Positions 1 through 7,611 are shown, numbered from the stretch's first letter. The stretch: 64,000 nt of DNA from CAZBUB01 sp964494985 (GCA_964494985.1 CAZBUB010000001.1:1-64000), one strand, 5' to 3'. Notes: generated by a model not told the origin, from the sequence alone. A program made the numbers and translations.

Positions 1-80
1 ACTGCGGGCTGGACGGCACCCCGGACAGTGCCTCTCATTCCATGCGCAATCTAGTTAGTTGGATGGTGCTGGCACAGTGA
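1..80 (+). CDS. Possible 3' end of an unidentified gene (partial)
   Basis: A frame open from the window edge (first full codon at base 3) runs 25 codons and stops with TGA at 78-80. The only reason to think it real is that a long perfect hairpin followed by T residues starts seven bases after the stop, as expected at the end of a transcription unit. The residues (ending SWMVLAQ) match no family I recognise. It could equally be chance in non-coding sequence. Confidence 0.2.
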   Translation, partial: CGLDGTPDSASHSMRNLVSWMVLAQ

Positions 81-86
81 CAAGCA

Positions 87-139
87 AAAACCGATCCGCA
101 TGCTCGAGGAGCCGTGTCCGGAGCAGACGGATCGGTTTT
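87..139 (+). terminator. Hairpin, probable rho-independent terminator
   Basis: Bases 87-98 (AAAACCGATCCG) are exactly complementary to 128-139, and inside them 101-105 (TGCTC) pair with 121-125 (GAGCA). The right arm ends in TTTT. It lies after the possible gene end at base 80 and before the 3' end of the oppositely oriented permease, so it could stop transcription from either side. A remnant of a structured mobile RNA was considered but no other part of one is visible. Confidence 0.45.
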
Positions 140-250
140 GCCGGCCTGGGCTATCAGGCAAAAAGTGAGGTTTACATAAAATTCGATAATAACCTGTTGT
201 TATGATACAATTTTGAGTACAAAATGACCTTGCAAGGATGAAAGTCGAGT

Positions 251-2062
251 TTAAATCCCATAAAAGAAATAAATAATCAAAAGCTCCACAGCTAAAAATA
301 GCATAGTCATAATTGCGCCTGCTTTGGCGTAGTCCACAGTTCGATAACCACCAGGACGCATGATCAATGCATTTACTTGATGTGTGGGCAGAATAAAGGT
401 GTTAGATGCTGAAATCCCAACAACCAATGCAGCCATCCGCGGGTCAGCTCCCGCCATTAAAGCCATGTTCATGCAAAGTGGGACCAACAGAACAGTAGCT
501 CCGACATTAGAGATAACCAGAGTGAAAAAGGATGTCATGAGCCCCACAACAGCTAGCAACATGATGGGCGAGGGCTCACCAATAAGCTCCAAGACTTTTT
601 GGGCAATAAATTCTGCAGTCCCAGTATTCTCAAATGCTATGCCAAGGGGAATCAGGCCTGCCAAAAGAAAGACAGTCATCCAGTCCACAGCCCTGTAAGC
701 CTCATCAATTTTTAGCACCCCGGTGATGATCATCCCTAGTGCTCCAGACATTAGGGCCACAGAGAGCTGCATGTCAGTAAATATGATCTGAAAAAGAGCC
801 AAGCCTAGCCAAAAAAGGGCAAGTTTGGATTTTTGGGGGCGTAGAATTTCGCCTTCCAGTGGAGTAGAAAAAGTAAGTGATCTGGGTTGAGGATAGTTTT
901 TCAAAATATGAAAGCGCTCCCATGGGCCCTGCAGCAACAAGGTGTCACCCATTTGGAGGGGAATGTGTGTCAACCCGGAATAATAGATGCGATTGCCTTT
1001 ATAAAGTGCAAGTGGATTCACACCATAAAGCTCTTTGAAGTTCACTTCGCTCATGGTTTTGCCTATGAGCTCAGAGCGAGGAGATACAATCGTTTCTGCT
1101 AGACCTGCATTAGTTCTGGACAAAGACTCTGCAAATTCATCCAGGTCAGATTTTATCTGCCAACCGAACAAAGCAGCCATTTTTTCAACATTCCTTTGCC
1201 TGCCCACTACAGCGATATCGTCTCCAGGGGAAATTAAGTCATGGCTGCGAGGCACAAAGCTTTTTACCTTTTTTCCGGAAAAATTGATGGCGACCACAGT
1301 GACTAGGAATCTAGACTGAATGTTCAGTTCTTCAAGGGTGTTAGATTTACCTATATTTTCAGGAATGTGAATTTCGTAAATGTTTTCTAAAGTATGATAA
1401 GACTCGATCAGGGAGAAGGTAACTCCTTTGTCTTCATCTCCACTGCCTGCTGGTAAAATATATTTGCCAAAAAGTATAAAATACACTATGGCTGTAATAA
1501 GCAAACCAATACCAATAGGAGTCTGAGTGAATAGACCAAATGGTTCTAGCTCTTTCCCCCCAATTTGCATGAGATCGTTTAGCAATATAGTGGGACTGGC
1601 ACCGACAAGAGTAACTGTTCCGCCAATAATTGCGCAAAAGCCCATAGGCATAAGCAATCTGGATATAGGGATATTAATCCGCTTGGCAATTCTTTGTGTA
1701 ACAGGTAGGAAAAGGGCAGCAGCTCCGATATTTTGCATCATTCCGGAGATCACTCCAACTGTTCCAGAAACTAATGTAATGATTCTAGATTCACTTTTGC
1801 CAGCAAGGTTTATTATAGGATTAGCTACCTGGTTCATAACCCCTGTTTTATCAAGGCCTGCACCTATAATTATGACAGCAATTATAGATACTACAGCATT
1901 ACTGCTTAGTCCAACAAAAGCTTCTGATGGAGAGATGAGACCGATAAGCGGTAGAAGCACCATCATAAGGATTCCTACTACATCTACTCGCACCCACTCA
2001 AAGACAAAAAGGATTATTACAAAGGCTAGTACAATCAGTGTCATTATCATATCAGGTGTCAT
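251..2062 (-). CDS. SLC13/DASS family anion permease with central RCK-C (TrkA-C) domains
   Basis: A membrane permease of about 603 residues. The N-terminal membrane half (residues ~5-215) has repeated hydrophobic segments and the ISGMMQNIGAAALFLPV stretch typical of ArsB/NhaD/SLC13 carriers. Two soluble TrkA-C-like domains follow (~225-390), then a second membrane half with VISNVGATVLLVPL and SASNTFILPTHQVNAL, the paired re-entrant loops of the fold. Family members carry sulfate, dicarboxylates or similar anions; the substrate cannot be read from sequence, though sulfate or a sulfonate is natural for a sulfate reducer. The ATG at 2062 has AAGGAAAGGA nine bases upstream; an in-frame TTG at 2071 is too close to it. 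It is the last gene of the (-) cluster, separated from the rest by a dead transposase. Confidence 0.9.
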   Translation of the reverse strand: MTPDMIMTLIVLAFVIILFVFEWVRVDVVGILMMVLLPLIGLISPSEAFVGLSSNAVVSIIAVIIIGAGLDKTGVMNQVANPIINLAGKSESRIITLVSGTVGVISGMMQNIGAAALFLPVTQRIAKRINIPISRLLMPMGFCAIIGGTVTLVGASPTILLNDLMQIGGKELEPFGLFTQTPIGIGLLITAIVYFILFGKYILPAGSGDEDKGVTFSLIESYHTLENIYEIHIPENIGKSNTLEELNIQSRFLVTVVAINFSGKKVKSFVPRSHDLISPGDDIAVVGRQRNVEKMAALFGWQIKSDLDEFAESLSRTNAGLAETIVSPRSELIGKTMSEVNFKELYGVNPLALYKGNRIYYSGLTHIPLQMGDTLLLQGPWERFHILKNYPQPRSLTFSTPLEGEILRPQKSKLALFWLGLALFQIIFTDMQLSVALMSGALGMIITGVLKIDEAYRAVDWMTVFLLAGLIPLGIAFENTGTAEFIAQKVLELIGEPSPIMLLAVVGLMTSFFTLVISNVGATVLLVPLCMNMALMAGADPRMAALVVGISASNTFILPTHQVNALIMRPGGYRTVDYAKAGAIMTMLFLAVELLIIYFFYGI

Positions 2063-2107
2063 ATTAACCAATCCTTTCCTTAATCTGTGAGCTTTTCTTC
2101 TCAGAGT

Positions 2108-2651
2108 CTAAAACACGATTCCTCGACGTTTGATAATGTATTCATGGCCCCTAAGCGAGGTCTCATCCAGGCCCAAGCCAGCTATTGTGGTTAGGTCCAG
2201 CTTGGACATGGCCTTTGCCCACATAGTGCTCGACAATGCGCCACAAGCGCTTGTCAGTGATCTCAATAATCCTTGCGGTGATGTGGAGACAGGCATCTTC
2301 CGGACCAAGGTCATGGCTGCCTGTTCAAAGAGCAAGGTGAATTTGCTGCCCTGTGTCTGGCCCAGGGAACGTTCACTCTGCAGATGACGTCCTGCTCGCA
2401 ATTGATTCTGAGCACCTCTGCAGTCAGGTAGCAGTGGTGTTGAAAAAAGTTGAGATGCCTCCAGGTGAGCTCCTTGTCATTGGCCTGGCACAGCTTGCCG
2501 CAGCCTGGGCATGGAACTTGGAGCCCCTGTCTGCGCTGACCCGGATATGCAGCTCATAGGGTGATTTCTCAGTCTCCAGCCACTAGTCAACGATCTTCCA
2601 GGGCTCCTCCAGACCAAAGCCAGGAGTCAGAATATCTTTAGTAGGCATCAT
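2108..2651 (-). pseudogene. ISL3-family transposase remnant, frameshifted and truncated
   Basis: Reading the minus strand from an ATG at 2651, pieces of an ISL3 transposase appear in order but in shifting frames. They are a start segment, an in-frame TAG at 2583-2585, then a zinc-finger piece (VPCPGCGKLC) leading into TWRHLNFF, then GSKFTLLFEQAAMTLVRKMP, then (other frame) IIEITDKRLWRIVEHYVGK, then GLGLDETS and GHEYI. The first catalytic Asp (in LDETS) is present, but homology stops just after GHEYI and the rest of the DDE domain is absent. At least two frameshifts plus the stop make it inactive. No clear terminal repeats were found. It lies between the SLC13 permease and the genes likely to have been co-transcribed with it. 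Confidence 0.85.
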
Positions 2652-2862
2652 AAGCAGGATCTCCTTGCTTAAATTTTGGAGCTGCTACCTGAGATCAGAC
2701 TAAGATCAAAGAATTGAAGTCCGCATCAAACATCGGTTAACCTAAAACACAAAAAAACGCCCAAGTCAAGAACCTATGCAAGTCCTGGTCATTTGAACAA
2801 CTGTGCATTGAATGCCAGGTGCCTGCAAGAGGTAAGAATTGGACGTTTATTTCTGACTGTTA

Positions 2863-2952
2863 CTAATTTTTTTTGTGCTCTTCCCGATACCAATAACACA
2901 GAATTGCTGCGCACGTTACTAGAGTAACTCCAAATAAAAAGTCAAGTCCCAT
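2863..2952 (-). CDS. Tiny single-span membrane protein (29 aa)
   Basis: An ATG at 2952 is preceded by AAAGGAG at good spacing and opens 29 codons ending in TAG. A short start leads into one hydrophobic segment (about residues 4-21) ending at WYREEHKKN, a charged tail that suggests an inside-facing C-terminus. It starts 10 bp after the stop of the UspA-like gene, so it is probably translated from the same mRNA. Such 25-35 residue peptides are known as small accessory subunits beside solute symporters. An accessory role for the SLC13 permease, now separated by the dead transposase, is an inference. Confidence 0.6.
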   Translation of the reverse strand: MGLDFLFGVTLVTCAAILCYWYREEHKKN

Positions 2953-2962
2953 GCTAGCTCCT

Positions 2963-3514
2963 TTAAACAGTAGCATATACACATAGTGGTTTTTCGCAAG
3001 AATTCTCATTCACTGCTACAACATTTGCCTGGCTTTGCTCCTCTTCTGAGATCACAAATTCTATCTCTTTAAATTCTTTTTGCAAGGCATTAATTACTTG
3101 GTCAGTTTCTCCAAACCTAACTACGTGAGAAAAAGAAATTTCCATTTCTTTTGACTTCTCTGCAAATAGTTCGGCATTTTCCTGGGAAGCCTCCTCAAAT
3201 TTTTGCATCTCTGTTTGTGACAAAGAAAAATATCTTTTTGTCTGCTCAGGTAAAGGGGCAATATTCAATGCAATGATTTTGTAAGACATACATCTGGCTA
3301 AATCAATTGCTTGATTGATTATCCTTTGCGAAAAATAGCTACCACTTCCAATTACAAGTAGGTAACCAGGCTGCTTTTCAGTAGCTTCTAATTCTGTAGC
3401 TGGACCTGGGGCACTTTCTCCAGCTTCGGCAAAAGTAATTGACTTTTGATAAGAATCCATTTTGTCACGAAAAGAATTGGTTCTTTGTAAAAAATTCTTA
3501 ATTCTTGTCCTCAT
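2963..3514 (-). CDS. UspA-like protein with N-terminal TFAEAGE motif
   Basis: 183 residues. After a basic N-terminus (residues 1-20) comes YQKSITFAEAGES (22-34), the short motif also found in two neighbouring genes, then a linker and a universal-stress-protein-like alpha/beta domain from ~48 (GYLLVIGSGSYFSQRIINQAIDLA, KIIALNIAP and a central charged helix). The C-terminal part resembles the second half of a Usp fold, but the G-2x-G-9x-G ATP-binding signature is not evident, so nucleotide binding is doubtful. The ATG at 3514 has CTGGAGA upstream. It sits between a CheY-like regulator and the 29-aa peptide. The likely role is as a cytoplasmic partner in this signalling/transport cluster (inference). 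Confidence 0.7.
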   Translation of the reverse strand: MRTRIKNFLQRTNSFRDKMDSYQKSITFAEAGESAPGPATELEATEKQPGYLLVIGSGSYFSQRIINQAIDLARCMSYKIIALNIAPLPEQTKRYFSLSQTEMQKFEEASQENAELFAEKSKEMEISFSHVVRFGETDQVINALQKEFKEIEFVISEEEQSQANVVAVNENSCEKPLCVYATV

Positions 3515-3577
3515 ATCGAATCTCCAGATTAAGAAAGTTTATCTTTTTTGTAGAAAGTCCTGTAGCATTAACGAATA

Positions 3578-3982
3578 TCATAATGTCCCTGACACTGCAT
3601 AGCTTACTTTACGCTTTTTATAAGCTTGTCTAATTGTTTTAACAAGAGAATCTATTTCTACAGGTTTTTGAAGGTAATCAAAAGCTCCGAGACTTATCGC
3701 TGCATCCTTGTCCTGCTTTGAGCCGTGTCCAGTAAGAATAATAACCTGTACTTCTGGATACATATGTTTGACTTTTTTTAAAACCTCAATTCCGTCTATA
3801 CCTGGCATTCTAAGATCTAATACCATGATGTCAGGTACCTCATTGTCAATCATCTCAAGCGCAGTTTCGCCATTTAGTGCTACATCTGCGTTAAATAAAC
3901 GCATATTAATTCTTTCAGCCAATGTGTTAACAAATTCTTCTTCGTCATCTACTAGCAGTATTTTTATATATTCTTGATCCAT
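3578..3982 (-). CDS. Single-domain response regulator (CheY-like receiver)
   Basis: 134 residues forming one receiver domain: acidic pocket in KILLVDDEEEF (D12, D13), phospho-acceptor Asp in IMVLDLRMPGIDG (~D57), Thr/Ser switch in IILTGHGS, and conserved Lys in DYLQKPVEI. There is no output domain; a short basic tail (KKRKVSYAVSGTL) follows. It is very similar in layout to the regulator at 5172-5540, so the cluster has two such receivers for one histidine kinase. As a stand-alone receiver it would act through protein contacts or phosphotransfer. It probably shares the sigma54-driven transcript starting near 4890. Confidence 0.9.
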   Translation of the reverse strand: MDQEYIKILLVDDEEEFVNTLAERINMRLFNADVALNGETALEMIDNEVPDIMVLDLRMPGIDGIEVLKKVKHMYPEVQVIILTGHGSKQDKDAAISLGAFDYLQKPVEIDSLVKTIRQAYKKRKVSYAVSGTL

Positions 3983-4012
3983 TTTATTGTTTCCTATAAT
4001 TTTTAAGCAACT

Positions 4013-4492
4013 CTAATCTTCATCTAAGATTTTGATTGCTGTTTTTGATTCTCCAGCCTCAGCAAAGGTAGCTGCAAATAAAGAATTTTGATATTTTCTA
4101 AAAATTGAGCTAGCTGTAGGTGATATTTGTTGTACTTGTGCTCCAGCTGCTTTTATACGATCAGTAAGCATAGAAACATTAATCGGCATGAGGAAGTCAT
4201 CAAAAATACCTAGTTTCATTGCTTTAAGAGAAAGAGCAAATTGTTTAGAGTTGTTTAATGTAATAATATTACATGTTGGTTTGATATTTTTAATACTTTT
4301 TATAATCTGTAAACCCTCCGTTTTCAATTTTGAAAGATCTATTAATGTCACATTTATATTGTTTTTGCTTATAATTGTTTCTGCTTCTGAGTATAAACTA
4401 GCACATAATAGATCAAATCCTTCTCTTTCAAAATGAGATTTCAGAACATTTTGAAAGTGAATACTGTTTTCAATTAAGAGTAATTTTAACAT
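4013..4492 (-). CDS. Degenerate receiver domain protein ending in a TFAEAGE motif
   Basis: 159 residues. The first ~118 follow a receiver fold (LKLLLIENS, VTLIDLSKLKTEGLQIIKSIK, CNIITLNNSK, IFDDFLMPINVSMLTDRI). The metal-binding acidic pair is reduced to IEN, the switch Thr is Asn, and the invariant Lys before Pro is Met (MPI); the Asp in LIDLSK remains. It is therefore a pseudo-receiver that probably cannot be phosphorylated normally. The C-terminus carries ATFAEAGESKTAIKILDED (141-159), the motif shared with neighbours. It lies 20 bp after the 108-aa gene. The ATG at 4492 has only a weak ribosome-binding site, so translational coupling is likely. Codon use is very AT-rich. Confidence 0.75.
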   Translation of the reverse strand: MLKLLLIENSIHFQNVLKSHFEREGFDLLCASLYSEAETIISKNNINVTLIDLSKLKTEGLQIIKSIKNIKPTCNIITLNNSKQFALSLKAMKLGIFDDFLMPINVSMLTDRIKAAGAQVQQISPTASSIFRKYQNSLFAATFAEAGESKTAIKILDED

Positions 4493-4512
4493 ATTGTTGA
4501 ATAGGTTAATGA

Positions 4513-4839
4513 TTAATCAGTAGCCACAGTCCATCCGTAACATATCCTTGCATGCTGCAGACCGACATTGTCTAAAAAATCTTTAATGTTATCTTTGCTC
4601 TTTTGCTTGTAATGCTTTTGGATCGGGGCTAAATGTTGCAAAGCATATTCCGGACAATTTTCTTCTGCAAATGCTGCTGCATTCATTTGTGTTGAAAAAT
4701 AATTCTTAAATTTATATAAAAGATTTTTTGGGGCATCAGAAACCTCTGCCATTCTAATAGCTGTTTTATGCTCACCTTCTTCTGCAAATGCTGCTGCAAC
4801 GTAATTCTTTTCCAGAAATTTTATTAACCCTTTTTTCAT
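4513..4839 (-). CDS. Small protein with two AAAFAEE motifs
   Basis: 108 residues, no known domain recognised. The motif occurs twice: AAAFAEEGEHKTAIRMAE at 15-32 and AAAFAEENCPEYALQHLAP at 54-72, each preceded by a short Lys/aromatic-rich helix (KKGLIKFLEKNY and YKFKNYFSTQM). A third section (~80-108) ends with GLQHARICYGWTVATD. The two halves look like an internal duplication. The ATG at 4839 is preceded by GCAGGAGGG, a strong ribosome-binding site. It is the first gene after the sigma54 promoter at 4901-4917, so it heads the operon. No signal peptide or membrane span is seen. Its function is unknown; the motif copies suggest an adaptor or docking protein for the cluster's regulators. Confidence 0.75.
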   Translation of the reverse strand: MKKGLIKFLEKNYVAAAFAEEGEHKTAIRMAEVSDAPKNLLYKFKNYFSTQMNAAAFAEENCPEYALQHLAPIQKHYKQKSKDNIKDFLDNVGLQHARICYGWTVATD

Positions 4840-4900
4840 AATCCCTCCTGCTTACTTTTGCTCAATAATTTAAAAAAGTGTGGCTTGCCATTATATATGC

Positions 4901-4917
4901 TGCAAGCTCAATGCCAA
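4901..4917 (-). promoter_or_regulatory. Sigma54 (-24/-12) promoter
   Basis: On the minus strand this reads TTGGCATTGAGCTTGCA, with the invariant GG and GC of the RpoN consensus at exact spacing (TGGC, seven bases, TTGC). The expected transcription start is about 4890, some 50 bases before the ATG at 4839. A sigma54 activator gene lies 2.7 kb upstream in the same cluster (7612-9033), which is the obvious candidate regulator. Confidence 0.85.
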
Positions 4918-5005
4918 CTGTGGCCTATAATATTAAGCTGTATATTCAGGATGTTGAAAAGGATAGGTTTTAGAGGGAGGTGAGAGAGTTTTTAATAAAG
5001 ACGCA

Positions 5006-5054
5006 ATGAAACGTTTTGAATAGAAAACCATAAAACATTATGAAACATATTGAA
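5006..5054. promoter_or_regulatory. Candidate activator-binding repeats upstream of the sigma54 promoter
   Basis: ATGAAACGTTTTGAA (5006-5020) and ATGAAACATATTGAA (5040-5054) match at 12 of 15 positions and start 34 bp apart, about three helical turns. A third, weaker copy overlaps at 5030-5044. They lie 90-150 bp upstream of the -24/-12 promoter, the usual place for enhancer sites of NtrC-type activators. The sequence is AT-rich, so chance similarity is possible. Confidence 0.35.
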
Positions 5055-5171
5055 AAAGGGTGTGCATAGGATACATTAGATTTTGTAGCTGATTGTACCA
5101 AGTGAGCCCTTAGCTTGGTCTGTAATATAGAGGCTAAACTAATAAAGCCAATAGCAATCAAGAAATGGCGA

Positions 5172-5540
5172 TTATTCTCTAATCCCTACTGCTTCTTCAA
5201 TTTTGGTTATCAGTTCAACAATATCCAGAGGTTTCATCAAATAGTCTACGGCACCAAGACGCATACCCTCCATCCCTTCTCGGGTGGACCCATGGCCGGT
5301 TAAAAGAATAATCGGTAAATCTGGTTTAAGGCTTTTGGCCTGTTGAAGAATTTCCAGGCCACTCAATCCTGGCATCATGAGATCGAGTATAACGATGTCG
5401 AAGCTAGTTGCATCCAACAAAGCCAAAGCCTGTTGGCCGTCCGAAGCAGTATCAGTGGAATAACCTCTTAGTTCTAAGCGTTCTGATAAAGTGCTCACAA
5501 ACTCTTCTTCATCGTCAACAAGTAAAATTTTAAGATTCAT
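5172..5540 (-). CDS. Single-domain response regulator (CheY-like receiver)
   Basis: 122 residues, receiver domain only: KILLVDDEEEF (D9, D10), phospho-acceptor in IVILDLMMPGLSG (~D54), switch Thr in IILLTGHGS and Lys in DYLMKPLDI. Its start overlaps the last 11 bp of the histidine kinase gene, so the two are translationally coupled and almost certainly a cognate pair. With no output domain it must signal by binding a partner; the sigma54 activator, the pseudo-receiver or the motif proteins of the cluster are candidates. It resembles the receiver at 3578-3982 closely. Confidence 0.92.
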   Translation of the reverse strand: MNLKILLVDDEEEFVSTLSERLELRGYSTDTASDGQQALALLDATSFDIVILDLMMPGLSGLEILQQAKSLKPDLPIILLTGHGSTREGMEGMRLGAVDYLMKPLDIVELITKIEEAVGIRE

Positions 5541-7230
5541 TTTCAGCTCCAGAAGCTTTTGTGGGTAATATTACAGTAAAGGTGCTACCGATATTTAGTT
5601 TGCTTTCAACCTTGATTTCCCCACCTAACTTTTTAACAATTCCATAGGTAATGGATAGCCCCAAACCTGTGCCATAATGCTTCTTTGTAGTAAAAAAGGG
5701 TTCAAATATGTGGCGCATAGTTTGTTTTGTCATACCTTGTCCGTTGTCAGATATTGCAATTTCTACATGCTCTTCATTCATTGACTTGGTACTTAAAACA
5801 ATTCTTCCACCATTTTTTTCGGCGGAAATAGCATTTGTAATAATATTTAAAAAAACTTGCTGTAATTGGCCACGATCAGAATGCACGGCTGGAAGATTAG
5901 GATCGAGACACTTTTCTATTGTAATATTACGATGATTTGCTTCATTTTCCAAAAATCCTACTGTTTCTATTAAAACTTTATTAATATCAAGCATTTCGTA
6001 TTGTGTTTCAATTCGACGCGCGAAGCCAAGAAGCCTCTGAGTTATATCTCTGGTGCGTGATACAGATTGAATAATTGGATTTACAGAATTTAATAATCTT
6101 TTCTTGTCATAATATATGTCGTTTTCGATTAAATCCTGTAAAAGACCAGCTTTTTCATTGATAATTGACAGAGGGTTATTGATTTCATGAGCTATTCCAG
6201 CAGCAAGTCTGCCTATTGAAGACAATTTCTGTGAATATTCTAATTCTCTAAAAGCGGCTTCTCTCTTTTCATCTGCTTCACGTATGCGCTTTACTAGCCA
6301 AGTTGCAATCAAAAAGCTAGATAAAACAATAATCAATACGCTTATAATAAGGATTAATACCATTTCTTTTTTAAGAGTGTGCCAAGACTCTAAAACAACA
6401 GTCTGAGGAAGTACTATAGCAAGCGTCATGTCATGCTTGATCAGAGGAGAATAAATAATAAAAACCTTTCGCCCTAGAGGATCTTTATCTTCTATAACAT
6501 GAGTTCCTGGACCTCTGTCCGGAAGATCGGTAAAGAATTTGTCTAAAACATTTCCGTAAAATTGTGAATCAGTCTGCAATATCCCATCATTATTTACCAA
6601 AAAGACATCGTTCGGTTCAGGGACATTTACTGCATCAATAATTTTCTCAAATTTTTGAGTATCCATGGTAGCTCGTAGAACCCATGATTTACCTTGTTTT
6701 GTCAAGTGTTCCACAGCTAATGCAATATGCGGTTGCTCACGGAAACCCATAAACACATCGCTTACAAATTGTCCTTCAATATGTACTTTCTGTAACCAAT
6801 CCTGGCGAGCATAATTTTTGTCCAATAAATCATAAGGTCCAGCATAGCTAACCTGTATGCCATTGTTGTTAATAAGGCCTAAATCGACAAATCCACCATA
6901 ATTCTCCTGTAATATACTGAATACACGATGCATAGTTTTTTGTTCTGATAAGGACCCAAATGAATAGCTCGATGCAATGAACTTTATTGCAGAGAGCCTT
7001 TCTTCTATGAACAGCTCAAATGAATGAGTAGCTTTGCTGGAAATAGATCTTATAGGTTTAATTTCTTCTGACTTAATGTTTTGTTGATACAATATTGCAT
7101 TGATTAGTGCCATTAATGTCAAAGGGGTTATAGTAATAAATAGCATTACAATAAAAATATTTCTCTGTAATTGCTGATATCGTTGTGGTAATTGCAAATT
7201 TTTAAGCAGTTGAGAGAGATATGATTTCAT
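5530..7230 (-). CDS. Membrane sensor histidine kinase with Cache-type periplasmic domain
   Basis: 566 residues from the ATG at 7230; the frame extends upstream to 7341, but that part overlaps the NifX-like gene and precedes the usual start. A first membrane span (~22-45) leads to a Cache-like sensor (~55-290, with VFLVNNDGILQTDSQFYG), a second span (~290-315), a HisKA domain with GRLAAGIAHEINNPLS (His phospho-acceptor) and a HATPase domain with N, G1 and G2 boxes (NIITNAISA, SDNGQGM, GTGLGLSI). The Cache domain suggests an extracellular small-molecule ligand, fitting a cluster that ends in an anion permease. The gene overlaps its regulator by 11 bp. Its own ribosome-binding site is weak. Confidence 0.9.
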   Translation of the reverse strand: MKSYLSQLLKNLQLPQRYQQLQRNIFIVMLFITITPLTLMALINAILYQQNIKSEEIKPIRSISSKATHSFELFIEERLSAIKFIASSYSFGSLSEQKTMHRVFSILQENYGGFVDLGLINNNGIQVSYAGPYDLLDKNYARQDWLQKVHIEGQFVSDVFMGFREQPHIALAVEHLTKQGKSWVLRATMDTQKFEKIIDAVNVPEPNDVFLVNNDGILQTDSQFYGNVLDKFFTDLPDRGPGTHVIEDKDPLGRKVFIIYSPLIKHDMTLAIVLPQTVVLESWHTLKKEMVLILIISVLIIVLSSFLIATWLVKRIREADEKREAAFRELEYSQKLSSIGRLAAGIAHEINNPLSIINEKAGLLQDLIENDIYYDKKRLLNSVNPIIQSVSRTRDITQRLLGFARRIETQYEMLDINKVLIETVGFLENEANHRNITIEKCLDPNLPAVHSDRGQLQQVFLNIITNAISAEKNGGRIVLSTKSMNEEHVEIAISDNGQGMTKQTMRHIFEPFFTTKKHYGTGLGLSITYGIVKKLGGEIKVESKLNIGSTFTVILPTKASGAENES

Positions 7231-7256
7231 GTTTTGCCAATAAGCTGTTGCTTTAT

Positions 7257-7610
7257 TCAAGAATGTTTTTCTTGAGTAATCTGGAAAATATCTCCTGGAG
7301 ACAATGTATCTTTGATGTACTTTTCTAGTGCGGTCTCCCATGGTCCAATCACTGCATCTATAACTTGAATTCTTTTCCAGATCAGGTATTGATAATATTC
7401 TTCTTTAATTCCACCACAAATGACTGTCTTTACACCCTCTGTCAATATTAAATGACACATTCTCTCAGCTGAGGCCCTGGAGAGAACTACCAATCTTTCT
7501 TCTTGTTTTTTACTCCGTTCATCTAATATGATAATCATCGCTTCCGCAGACAAATCAAATCTGGGAGCAACTTCTGAGCCATATAATGGGATAAGGATTT
7601 TATTCTGCAT
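7257..7610 (-). CDS. NifX/NafY-like dinitrogenase iron-molybdenum cofactor-type protein
   Basis: 117 residues from the ATG at 7610, one base after the stop of the sigma54 activator. The start NKILIPLYGSEVAPRFDLSAEA and the later TVICGGI segment are the hallmarks of the NifX/NifY/NifB-C-terminal (Nitro_FeMo-Co) fold. Members bind metal clusters or cofactors, and many in anaerobes are not linked to nitrogen fixation. No nif gene is in the window. Here it is locked between an activator and a histidine kinase, so a sensory or regulatory role, perhaps binding a metal or redox ligand, is more likely than cofactor assembly (inference). The longer frame back to 7697 lies inside the activator gene and was not used. 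Confidence 0.8.
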   Translation of the reverse strand: MQNKILIPLYGSEVAPRFDLSAEAMIIILDERSKKQEERLVVLSRASAERMCHLILTEGVKTVICGGIKEEYYQYLIWKRIQVIDAVIGPWETALEKYIKDTLSPGDIFQITQEKHS

Positions 7611-7611
7611 A

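Larger units (their letters stand above)
4840..5171. other. 332-bp intergenic control region of the AFAE operon
   Basis: This AT-rich gap lies between the regulator gene at 5172 and the operon headed by the 108-aa gene. It holds the sigma54 promoter (4901-4917) and similar AT-rich words further upstream (5006-5054) that could bind the activator. A 63-codon minus-strand frame (4970-5161) was judged non-coding: it has no ribosome-binding site and overlaps the presumed activator sites. Confidence 0.6.

Noticed and set aside
1..140. Group II intron or integron attC remnant at the window edge
   Set aside because: Only one hairpin is visible; no domain V/VI, reverse transcriptase or attC core sites could be recognised.
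4970..5161. 63-codon minus-strand frame
   Set aside because: No ribosome-binding site, no recognisable features, and it covers the presumed activator-binding area of the sigma54 promoter.
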